The position numbers and the translations under genes are program-made. The notes under the pieces are model-generated. The model worked only from the letters and a program-made list of their open reading frames with translations. It was not told where the DNA came from and searched no databases. From the NCBI GenBank assembly GCA_002431945.1, contig DJET01000049.1:1-14052 (forward strand): a DNA stretch of 14,052 bases, read 5' to 3'. Shown here in pieces: positions 7,261 through 12,060 of this stretch. Source of the stretch: Ruminococcaceae bacterium UBA5891 (lineage in GTDB: Bacteria > Bacillota > Clostridia > Oscillospirales > Acutalibacteraceae). Every line of letters begins with the position of its first letter. The stretch's first letter is position 1.

Positions 7261-8328
7261 ATGAATAACGGGTCTGCAATAGCAAGGCTTACGGGTGTTT
7301 TTACCGTTTGCTTGCTGCTTTTGGGTTATAATGTTTACGGCGGATTATTTAAAAGCGCCGGCGGAGGTATTGCCGCCGCCGATACTATTTCACTCTCGTC
7401 TGCCGCCGAAAGCACGGCAACCGCGGAAAAAACCGAAAGCTTAGGCGAAAGCACGCCTGAAAGCACTGCCGAAAACGCGTCCTCGGCCGAAAGCAGGGCG
7501 GAGGAGCAGTCTGTTCCCACGGCGGCTTCAGGTACCGTAAAGGGCAAAATTATAAGCAATTATATATCGCCGTATAAGGCGGCAAGCTCATACGGGAATA
7601 TATATTTAAAAAACAGTTCGGGGCTTAATATAGATTTAAAGCAGCTTGCAGAGTCTCCGCTTAAATTTAAAATAGAAAAATCGGAGGCGCCGCAGGTGCT
7701 TATAATGCACACCCACACCACCGAGACCTATATGACCGAAAACACCGATTATTATACCGACGCGTTTTCCTCCCGCACAAGAGACAAAGCTAAAAATATG
7801 GTAAGCATAGGCGATATTGTGGCAGCCAAGCTTAACGCCGCGGGAATAAAAACGCTGCACGACGCAACCGAACACGATTATCCGCAATATACGGGCAGCT
7901 ATACGCGCGCGGCAAAAACAATAAACGGATATTTAAAAAAATATCCAAGCATAAAGGTAGTGCTTGATCTGCACCGCGACGCGGTATCGTCGGGTGAAAG
8001 CGATAAGGTAAAGCTTGTAACCGAAATAAACGGCAAAAAAGCGGCGCAGGTAATGCTGGTTATGGGCTCTCAAAGCGGAAAAACCACCAATTTCCCCAAC
8101 TGGCAGGAAAATTTAAAGCTTGCGGTAAAGCTGCAGCAAACGCTTGAAACAAAATTTCCCACCCTTGCGCGCCCTATCAGCCTTACCTCAAGCAATTATA
8201 ACGAAAGCTTAACCACAGGCTCTCTGCTTATCGAGTTCGGAACCGACGCAAACACCCTTGAAGAGGCGCAGTATTCCGCCGATATGGTAGGTCAGGCATT
8301 AGCCGAGCTTATGAACGCGCTTACATAA
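7261..8328 (+). CDS. spoIIP: Stage II sporulation protein P (engulfment amidase/endopeptidase)
   Basis: Membrane-anchored cell-wall hydrolase of the SpoIID-SpoIIM-SpoIIP engulfment machine; it removes stem peptides so that SpoIID can cut the glycan strands. The 355-residue protein has an N-terminal anchor (about 9-28), then a Ser/Glu/Ala-rich linker (about 42-93). The catalytic domain shows QVLIMHTHTTETY (His150, His152), VVLDLHRDA (His238), QVMLVMGS and LLIEFGTDANTLEEA (Glu325), as expected of a zinc-dependent SpoIIP domain. AGGGGGCGGTGG precedes the ATG. gpr-spoIIP adjacency is common in spore-forming Firmicutes. Its functional partner spoIID lies at 12992 in the same window. Confidence 0.95.
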   Translation: MNNGSAIARLTGVFTVCLLLLGYNVYGGLFKSAGGGIAAADTISLSSAAESTATAEKTESLGESTPESTAENASSAESRAEEQSVPTAASGTVKGKIISNYISPYKAASSYGNIYLKNSSGLNIDLKQLAESPLKFKIEKSEAPQVLIMHTHTTETYMTENTDYYTDAFSSRTRDKAKNMVSIGDIVAAKLNAAGIKTLHDATEHDYPQYTGSYTRAAKTINGYLKKYPSIKVVLDLHRDAVSSGESDKVKLVTEINGKKAAQVMLVMGSQSGKTTNFPNWQENLKLAVKLQQTLETKFPTLARPISLTSSNYNESLTTGSLLIEFGTDANTLEEAQYSADMVGQALAELMNALT

Positions 8329-8333
8329 ACAAA

Positions 8334-8338
8334 AAGGA
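8334..8338 (+). promoter_or_regulatory. Shine-Dalgarno sequence before a frame with no standard start codon
   Basis: AAAAAGGA ends at 8338, just after the spoIIP stop. The nearest in-frame codons are CTG (8339), ATT (8342), ATT (8345) and ATA (8348). The ATT at 8345 has 6-nt spacing and the ATA at 8348 has 9-nt spacing, so one of these is the probable initiation codon. Confidence 0.5.
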
Positions 8339-8344
8339 CTGATT

Positions 8345-8539
8345 ATTATAAAAAGGCTGTTTTTAAGATCCTTAATACTATCCTCGGTTGTGGCGCTGTG
8401 CCTATTTATGGGGGCTTACGGTATAGCAAGGGCGTATGAGAATACAAGGCGGATAGGCTTTGGGGAATATAAAAAGGCGGTGGACGTTAAGGACGGCGGC
8501 ATTAGGATACTGGACTTTGAAATAATGCGGAATTCGTAA
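8345..8539 (+). CDS. Small membrane-anchored protein downstream of spoIIP, non-canonical start
   Basis: An open frame of 64 codons immediately after spoIIP. It reads IKRLFLRSLILSSVVALCLF, giving basic residues then a membrane segment (about 9-28), followed by a polar tail with ENTRRIGFGEYKKAVDVKDG and IRILDFEI. The positive-inside rule would place the tail outside the cytoplasm. No ATG, GTG or TTG precedes the membrane segment; initiation at ATT 8345 (or ATA 8348) behind AAAAGGA is proposed, coupled to spoIIP. The last five codons (from ATA) and the stop lie inside a 27-bp dispersed repeat, so the natural C-terminus was probably near LDFE. I do not recognise a named family. Its place in the gpr-spoIIP operon suggests a sporulation role, which is inference. 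It may instead have lost its start. Confidence 0.55.
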   Translation: MIKRLFLRSLILSSVVALCLFMGAYGIARAYENTRRIGFGEYKKAVDVKDGGIRILDFEIMRNS

Positions 8540-8549
8540 TGCGGAATTA
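8523..8549. repeat. 27-bp dispersed repeat, copy 1
   Basis: Begins TAATGCGGAATTCG and consists of two 12-bp units (TAATGCGGAATT) separated by CG. It matches 26 of 27 bases of the stretch at 13961-13987. It overlaps the end of the small frame after spoIIP and supplies its stop codon. Confidence 0.8.
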
Positions 8550-8555
8550 TGTGAC

Positions 8556-8606
8556 AAAAGCTTTAGCACAGCCGTTTTAATTTACGGTGTGTTAAAGCTT
8601 TTTGTG
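8556..8606 (+). terminator. Rho-independent terminator of the gpr-spoIIP operon
   Basis: AAAAGCTTTAGCACAGCCG (8556-8574) pairs with CGGTGTGTTAAAGCTTTT (8585-8602) through a 10-nt loop, with one bulge and a G-U pair. The right arm runs on into T residues. It lies shortly after the small membrane-protein frame and closes the plus-strand transcript. Confidence 0.8.
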
Positions 8607-8620
8607 TTATAAACATTCTT

Positions 8621-8657
8621 GTCATTGCGAGTGACGTTGCAGCTTTCCGTACTCCCC
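8621..8657 (+). repeat. Degenerate copy of the GTCATTGCG interspersed repeat
   Basis: Starts with a perfect GTCATTGCGA, then diverges and lacks the GCGGCAAT end, but resumes with CCGT and a C-rich tail like the other copies. It directly abuts the full copy at 8658. Confidence 0.55.
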
Positions 8658-8693
8658 GTCATTGCGAAGGAGCAAAGCGACTGCGGCAATCCG
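8658..8693 (+). repeat. Interspersed repeat GTCATTGCG...GGCAATCCG, copy A
   Basis: A 36-bp unit starting GTCATTGCGAAGGAGCAAAG and ending CTGCGGCAATCCG, identical to 8917-8952. Its ends are short inverted repeats (ATTGC and GCAAT). It resembles the abundant intergenic repeats with this start seen in many bacterial genomes. Confidence 0.85.
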
Positions 8694-8916
8694 TTTCCCC
8701 TTTTTCAAAGAAATAAATCTTTTTGCGCTCGTGCCGCGCGGGCACCCTATTTCTGTACGGACAGAAATAGGGAAAAGAGCCGCCGGAAACCCTTTCAATT
8801 GGGTTTCCGGACCTTCCCGAATGACCAAAGGGACAAACTTCCCTTTGGAAACCTTTACTACACAAAGATAAGGTATGTGCCAATAAATAGCATAAGCAGA
8901 AAAAGTTAAATATCCT
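8694..8916. repeat. Multi-hairpin block bracketed by direct repeats
   Basis: This holds three consecutive perfect hairpins. CCCTATTTCTGT with its complement spans 8745-8772 (12-bp stem, ACGG loop). CCGGAAACCC with its complement spans 8783-8810 (10-bp stem, 8-nt loop). CCAAAGGGA with its complement spans 8825-8848 (9-bp stem, 6-nt loop). A shorter GTGCC/GGCAC stem sits at 8731-8745. The block is flanked by identical copies of the GTCATTGCG repeat. Open frames crossing it on both strands are produced by the inverted repeats and are not accepted as genes. It looks like a composite non-autonomous repeat element; no transposase is present. Confidence 0.65.
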
Positions 8917-8952
8917 GTCATTGCGAAGGAGCAAAGCGACTGCGGCAATCCG
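8917..8952 (+). repeat. Interspersed repeat GTCATTGCG...GGCAATCCG, copy B
   Basis: Identical over 36 bp to 8658-8693 and in the same orientation, so the two copies are direct repeats 259 bp apart bracketing the hairpin block. Confidence 0.85.
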
Positions 8953-8974
8953 CCTCCCCTTTAAGCAGCCGTTA

Positions 8975-9130
8975 TTAAAGCTTTTTATAAAAATCCTTAA
9001 TTATCTTTATTCCCGCAATAATTCCAAGCTGAAAATAAATGCTTTCAAGGCGCGTTTCCCTATATGCTATCTCGCCGAAAAATTTATCCTGCATTTTCTT
9101 ATCGGGAAAGTATTTATTTAATATTTTCAC
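8975..9130 (-). CDS. Possible 51-codon gene or C-terminal gene remnant
   Basis: A minus-strand frame from GTG at 9130 to TAA, reading KILNKYFPDKKMQDKFFGEI, then a helical stretch with YRETRLESIYFQLGIIAGIK and ending IIKDFYKKL. Its composition (alternating hydrophobic and charged residues, ordinary codons for this genome) looks protein-like rather than random. However, no Shine-Dalgarno is seen, and a stop codon lies only a few codons upstream of the GTG. An internal ATG at codon 13 is another start. I do not recognise the family. It may be the surviving C-terminal part of a small helical protein, cut off by the neighbouring repeats. It is divergent from the RHH gene at 9208. Confidence 0.3.
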   Translation of the reverse strand: MKILNKYFPDKKMQDKFFGEIAYRETRLESIYFQLGIIAGIKIIKDFYKKL

Positions 9131-9151
9131 CGCTGTAACAAATTATATAAT

Positions 9152-9187
9152 AATATACTATCTTGAAATTCGAAAAAAATATACTAT
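9152..9187. promoter_or_regulatory. Direct repeats around the RHH-gene promoter, putative operators
   Basis: AATATACTAT occurs at 9152-9161 and again at 9178-9187, same orientation, 26 bp apart. The first lies just upstream of the -35 and the second overlaps the -10. An inverted ATAGTATA also sits at 9348-9355, across the stop of the RHH gene. Ribbon-helix-helix proteins commonly bind repeated half-sites at their own promoters, so autorepression is a reasonable inference. The AT-rich context makes chance a real alternative. Confidence 0.4.
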
Positions 9188-9190
9188 AAT
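9163..9190 (+). promoter_or_regulatory. Sigma-A promoter of the RHH gene
   Basis: TTGAAA (9163-9168), a 16-nt spacer and a perfect TATAAT (9185-9190), 17 nt before the ATG at 9208 with GGGGTG between. Confidence 0.75.
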
Positions 9191-9207
9191 GGTAACGGGG
9201 TGATATA

Positions 9208-9351
9208 ATGACGGATAAAATACAAATAAATTTAAGGTTAGATAAAAATACACTTAAAGAATTAGACGAAAAAGCCCAAAGCGTAAACAGGTCAAGAAAT
9301 AACCTGATTGAATACATAATAAAAGAATATCTTAAAAGCGAGAAAAAATAG
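9208..9351 (+). CDS. Small ribbon-helix-helix (Arc/CopG-type) DNA-binding protein
   Basis: A protein of 47 residues starting MTDKIQINLRLDKNTLKELD and ending YIIKEYLKSEKK. It has the RHH layout: a beta-strand with alternating residues (KIQINLRL), helix 1 (KNTLKELDEKAQSV), the turn NRSRN and helix 2 (NLIEYIIKEYL). Such proteins bind DNA as dimers through the strand; known relatives include phage Arc, CopG and many antitoxins. GGGGTG precedes the ATG by 7 nt, and a strong sigma-A promoter and repeated candidate half-sites lie upstream. No toxin gene follows: the next 350 bp are repeats. It is therefore a solitary regulator or a leftover from a mobile element. The fold call is good; the target is unknown. 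Confidence 0.75.
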   Translation: MTDKIQINLRLDKNTLKELDEKAQSVNRSRNNLIEYIIKEYLKSEKK

Positions 9352-9420
9352 TATAGCGTTCGTTTAAATACAGTTTTATATTTGTGCAAATAAAAAGCAG
9401 AAATATATTCCGTTCCCCTC

Positions 9421-9455
9421 GTCATTGCAAATGCCGTTAGGTACGCGGCAATCCG
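9421..9455 (+). repeat. Interspersed repeat GTCATTGC...GGCAATCCG, divergent copy C
   Basis: Shares GTCATTGC at the start and CGCGGCAATCCG at the end with the other copies, but the core (AAATGCCGTTAGGTA) differs. The terminal ATTGC/GCAAT inverted repeats are kept. Confidence 0.75.
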
Positions 9456-9469
9456 TTTCTCCCCTCCCC

Positions 9470-9505
9470 GTCATTGCGAAGCCGTGTAACGACTGCGGCA
9501 ATCCG
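9470..9505 (+). repeat. Interspersed repeat GTCATTGCG...GGCAATCCG, copy D
   Basis: GTCATTGCGAAG at the start and CGACTGCGGCAATCCG at the end match copies A and B; the centre (CCGTGTAA) differs. It lies 14 bp after copy C, in the same orientation, with a C-rich spacer. Confidence 0.8.
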
Positions 9506-9593
9506 TTCTCCTTCAAGGGGAATTACGGATTCTTTCACGCTATGCGCTCAGAATGACAGGTAAGCGAAAGCAGTGTTAAACCGAATATATAAC

Positions 9594-9630
9594 CACAAAC
9601 CGCCGAAGCATATCGCTTCGGCGGTTTGTG
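9594..9630. terminator. Strong hairpin, likely bidirectional terminator
   Basis: CACAAACCGCCGAAGC (9594-9609) and its exact complement (9615-9630) form a perfect 16-bp stem with a 5-nt loop, between convergent genes. Neither side has a strong T-tract. The minus direction runs into a moderately T-rich sequence, so it may serve parB/noc best. Confidence 0.6.
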
Positions 9631-9645
9631 TATGGGGATGAATAT

Positions 9646-9675
9646 GGTGGATCCGTGACGGAGGGGAGCCGCCAC
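9646..9675. repeat. Partly palindromic stretch, possible repeat element
   Basis: GGTGG at 9646 and CCGCCAC at 9669-9675 frame an inner CCGTGACGG palindrome (9653-9661). It lies just downstream of the parB/noc stop. The GC-rich composition differs from the surrounding AT-rich DNA, which suggests an inserted repeat, but only one copy is in the window. Confidence 0.35.
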
Positions 9676-9705
9676 TTTTATATAAAAACCGGTTAAAGCA
9701 CTGCT

Positions 9706-10545
9706 TTAACAGATTTTTAACTGGGTAGAACGCGCAACATCGGGGCAGCTTTTTGTTATCCGCACCTTAAACTCTATATACTTGTCCGTTTCGCGTTTTT
9801 TAGAGTCGGCGTTTATGCCGGCGTTTTTAAGGGTTGTAACTAACTTTGAAAGGCTGTTTGAAAACAGTCTTACATCTCCTATAACCGCCTTTCTTACGGG
9901 CGGTTCCGGAATATCGTCCGCTTCGTCTATGGGATTCAGCAAATTAAAAATATATTCCTCGGTTTGCCGCAGGGTAAGCCCCTCGGCAATAATTCGGTCA
10001 AGCGCCTCCTCGCGGCGTTCGTCGGGCAGGCGCAAAAGCGCCCTTGCGTGCCGTTCGGTAAGGCGGGCGGAAATTATACGCTCCTTAATGCTGTCGCTTA
10101 ACCTTAACAGCCGTAATTTGTTTGAAAGCGTGGACTGCGCAATTCCAAGGCGAGCCGCCGCCTCGGACTGCGACATTCCGTATTCGCTTATAAGCCTTTC
10201 TATACCCTCTGACTCCTCAAACACGGTAAGATTGCTTCTTTGCAGATTTTCGGTAAGGGAATAAAGCGCCGCTGTTTCCTCGTCGGTTTTATGTAATATG
10301 CACGGCACGCGGCGAAGACCGGCGTTAACTGCGGCGCGGAGTCTTCTCTCGCCCGCTATAAGCTCGTATTCGCCGTCCGCGTTTTTTCTTACGGAAAGCG
10401 GCTGTATAATTCCGCTTGAACGGATACTGTCGGATAATAGCTTAAGCTCGTATTCGTCAAAGCTTTTGCGCGGCTGATTCGGTGAAAGCTTTATTTCACC
10501 CGGCCTTAACATTATAAGCTTTTTATCGGAAAGCATATTATACAT
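9706..10545 (-). CDS. ParB/Noc-family chromosome segregation or nucleoid-occlusion protein
   Basis: CTP-dependent DNA clamp of the ParB superfamily, 279 residues. The N-terminal CTP-binding region has GERRLRA (65-71) and TENLQRSNL (98-106). The helix-turn-helix is MSQSEAAARLGIAQSTLSNKLRLL (about 124-147), followed by a helical region with RLTERHARALLRLP. The C-terminal part is less conserved. GGGGG lies 6 nt before the ATG. In B. subtilis the family member next to rsmG is Noc, which supports that reading. However, the N-terminus (MYNMLSDKKLIML) does not look like the amphipathic membrane-binding helix of Noc, and no parA is adjacent. No parS-like or Noc-site-like palindrome was found in the window. 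The superfamily is certain; Noc versus ParB is left open. Confidence 0.93.
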   Translation of the reverse strand: MYNMLSDKKLIMLRPGEIKLSPNQPRKSFDEYELKLLSDSIRSSGIIQPLSVRKNADGEYELIAGERRLRAAVNAGLRRVPCILHKTDEETAALYSLTENLQRSNLTVFEESEGIERLISEYGMSQSEAAARLGIAQSTLSNKLRLLRLSDSIKERIISARLTERHARALLRLPDERREEALDRIIAEGLTLRQTEEYIFNLLNPIDEADDIPEPPVRKAVIGDVRLFSNSLSKLVTTLKNAGINADSKKRETDKYIEFKVRITKSCPDVARSTQLKIC

Positions 10546-10652
10546 TGTGTTCCCCCGTTTCCTTACTGCAATTATTATTTTACACGTCTTTTTGCATTTG
10601 TAAAGAAAAACACATCGGGCAAATTCGCCCTAAAATAACAAAAACAGCCGCA
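10546..10652 (-). other. Gap between rsmG and parB/noc with leader region
   Basis: AT-rich spacer of 107 bp holding the rsmG terminator at one end and the parB/noc Shine-Dalgarno (GGGGG) at the other. The terminator implies that parB/noc has its own promoter here, but I could not pick one confidently. Confidence 0.5.
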
Positions 10653-10668
10653 TTAAAGCGGCTGTTTT
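10641..10668 (-). terminator. Rho-independent terminator at the end of rsmG
   Basis: AAAACAGCCGC and its exact complement form an 11-bp stem with the 6-nt loop ATTAAA. On the minus strand it continues into TTTTTGTTATTTT. The stem's first arm encodes the last residues of RsmG (KQPL) and the stop codon lies in the loop. Confidence 0.85.
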
Positions 10669-11372
10669 GAAATATCGGCGGGTTTTCGGGGGTATTTTGT
10701 CGGGGTTTGCGATATTTTTTTTGAAATTACAAAGGCTCTTTGCTCATTTCCCGTAAGGGTTTCGCATATAATAATAGGTTTCTCCGTTCCCAAAAGCCGT
10801 GCGGCGTTAAGCGAGTTCTCCGCTTCCTCTTTAGCATAGGGTCCCTTCATAGCCGCAAACAGCCCGCCTTTTTTAACAAGCGGCACGCAGTATTCCATAA
10901 GCACGGGCAAATTCGCCACGGCTCTTGCGCAGGCTATATCGTATTTTTCGCGGTAAAGCTTTGATTTGCCCGCGTCCTCTGCGCGCATATGCACCGTGCT
11001 TATACCGTTAAGCCCCAATTCCGTTATAACCTCGTTTAAAAATACAAGGCGTTTGTTAAGGCTGTCAAGCAGCGTTACGTTAATATCGGGCCGCACTATT
11101 TTAAGCACAGTGCCCGGAAAGCCCGCACCGGTGCCTACGTCTATAAGCGCGGCGTTTTGCGGAACCTTTATATGCTTTAAAAACAGTATACAGTCGTAAA
11201 AATGCTTGTAAAGCACCTCTTCCGGCTCTGTAATGGCGGTAAGGTTTATTTTTTCGTTCCATAAAAGCAGTAAATTACCGTACAGGTTTAAAAGGTTTAT
11301 TTTTTCACTGTCAAGCGTAACGCCGAAATCGGCGCAAAGCGGAGCTATTTTTTCAATTTTAAAATCTGTCAT
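10653..11372 (-). CDS. rsmG: 16S rRNA (guanine-527-N7)-methyltransferase RsmG
   Basis: Class I methyltransferase that makes m7G527 in 16S rRNA with S-adenosylmethionine. At 239 residues it has the family length. Diagnostic features are NEKINLTAITEPEEVLYKHF (39-58), the SAM-binding loop DVGTGAGFPG (78-87), CARAVANLPVL (about 148-158) and the C-terminal TPTKYPRKPADISKQPL, which is very characteristic of RsmG. The ATG lies 4 nt after the trmB stop, and its Shine-Dalgarno AAAGGA is formed by the last codons of trmB, so translation is coupled. Transcription ends in the hairpin overlapping its stop codon. Loss of RsmG is known to give low-level streptomycin resistance in several bacteria. Confidence 0.96.
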   Translation of the reverse strand: MTDFKIEKIAPLCADFGVTLDSEKINLLNLYGNLLLLWNEKINLTAITEPEEVLYKHFYDCILFLKHIKVPQNAALIDVGTGAGFPGTVLKIVRPDINVTLLDSLNKRLVFLNEVITELGLNGISTVHMRAEDAGKSKLYREKYDIACARAVANLPVLMEYCVPLVKKGGLFAAMKGPYAKEEAENSLNAARLLGTEKPIIICETLTGNEQRAFVISKKISQTPTKYPRKPADISKQPL

Positions 11373-11376
11373 AGGG

Positions 11377-12051
11377 TCAGTCCTTTATATATGCCTCAAG
11401 GCGGTAGATAGGAAACCCCTGAGAAGCAAATTTATGCTCGTACTCGGTTTCTATATTGCCTTCAAAATCACTGCCGTGCAGGTCAAGACTTACATTTTTA
11501 AGTGCAAAGCCGTTTTGCGAAAAGCTTTCGACCGAAAATTCAAAAAGCTTCATATTATCGGTTTTTTGGTGAATTTCGGCGCCTTTTTTCATAATACCGC
11601 GGTATATATTCAAAAATCTTTCGTGCGTAAGCCTGTGCGCGGCGTATTTGTTTTTGGGGAACGGACAGCTGAAATTAAGAATTATAAGCTCTGCGCTGTT
11701 CGGCGTTATGTATTTCGGCAGATACTCCGCGCTGCATTTAATAAAGCGGATATTGCTTATACCCTTTTCCTTTGCCGTTTCGCAGGCGGAAACTATTACG
11801 TTTGAATCCTTTTCAACGGCAATGTAGTTTACTTCGGGGTGCAGCCCTGCATATTCCGCCGCAAAGCCGCCCTTGCCGCAGCCTATTTCCAATACTATGG
11901 GCGCGTTTTTTTTAAACCACGCGTTAAAATCAATATATTCCGCAGCTTTAACGGCGGTGTTGAAATTTCTGTCTTCAATATTGCTTATAAAAAGAATATC
12001 CGAAACAGCCGAAAGCCGTTCCTCAAGGTGCTTCTTTTTTCGCATTCTCAT
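11377..12051 (-). CDS. trmB: tRNA (guanine-46-N7)-methyltransferase TrmB
   Basis: SAM-dependent enzyme forming m7G46 in the tRNA variable loop; 224 residues, normal length. Seen are the start MRMRKKKHLEERL, the SAM motif EIGCGKGGF (55-63), LNFSCPFPKNKYAAHRLTH (125-143), HQKTDN (161-166) and the C-terminal ETEYEHKF (201-208). All are family hallmarks. The central motif is normally NFSDPWPK; here Asp and Trp are replaced by Cys129 and Phe131, although this Asp is regarded as important for catalysis in E. coli TrmB. AGGTG is 7 nt upstream of the ATG. The gene lies 9 bp downstream of the membrane-protein gene and directly upstream of rsmG, so two m7G-forming enzymes share an operon. Confidence 0.94.
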   Translation of the reverse strand: MRMRKKKHLEERLSAVSDILFISNIEDRNFNTAVKAAEYIDFNAWFKKNAPIVLEIGCGKGGFAAEYAGLHPEVNYIAVEKDSNVIVSACETAKEKGISNIRFIKCSAEYLPKYITPNSAELIILNFSCPFPKNKYAAHRLTHERFLNIYRGIMKKGAEIHQKTDNMKLFEFSVESFSQNGFALKNVSLDLHGSDFEGNIETEYEHKFASQGFPIYRLEAYIKD

Positions 12052-12060
12052 TTATTTCAC

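Larger units (their letters stand above)
9352..9705. other. Gene-free convergent region between the RHH gene and parB/noc
   Basis: I find no credible gene. The stretch holds two GTCATTGCG repeats (9421 and 9470) and a tail-like sequence at 9529-9560 (CGGATTCTTTC...GAATGACAG). It also has a perfect 16-bp hairpin at 9594-9630 and a partly palindromic stretch at 9646-9675. Frames running antisense to the RHH gene here are not supported. Confidence 0.6.

Noticed and set aside
8745..8772. Hairpin as a simple transcription terminator
   Set aside because: No T-tract follows on either strand, two more perfect hairpins follow closely, and a good terminator already exists at 8556-8606.
8619..8948. Overlapping open frames of 90-108 codons on both strands across the hairpin/repeat block
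   Set aside because: They arise from the inverted and direct repeats, overlap each other on opposite strands, lack ribosome-binding sites and show no protein-like domain; such repeats often yield spurious hypothetical proteins.
9114..9425. 103-codon hydrophobic frame on the minus strand
   Set aside because: Antisense to the well-supported RHH gene with its own promoter; the hydrophobicity comes from reading AT-rich DNA backwards.
8621..9505. CRISPR-like array
   Set aside because: Repeat units differ in their cores, spacing ranges from 0 to several hundred bases, and no cas gene is present.
4667..10652. parS or Noc-binding palindromes near the origin
   Set aside because: Visual search for GTTTCACGTGAAAC-like and TTTCCCGGGAAA-like sequences found no convincing match.
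9782..11805. Long plus-strand frames (9782-10264 and 11233-11805)
   Set aside because: They lie opposite parB/noc and rsmG-trmB, which have full family motifs; basic, Ser-rich or Phe-rich shadow composition.
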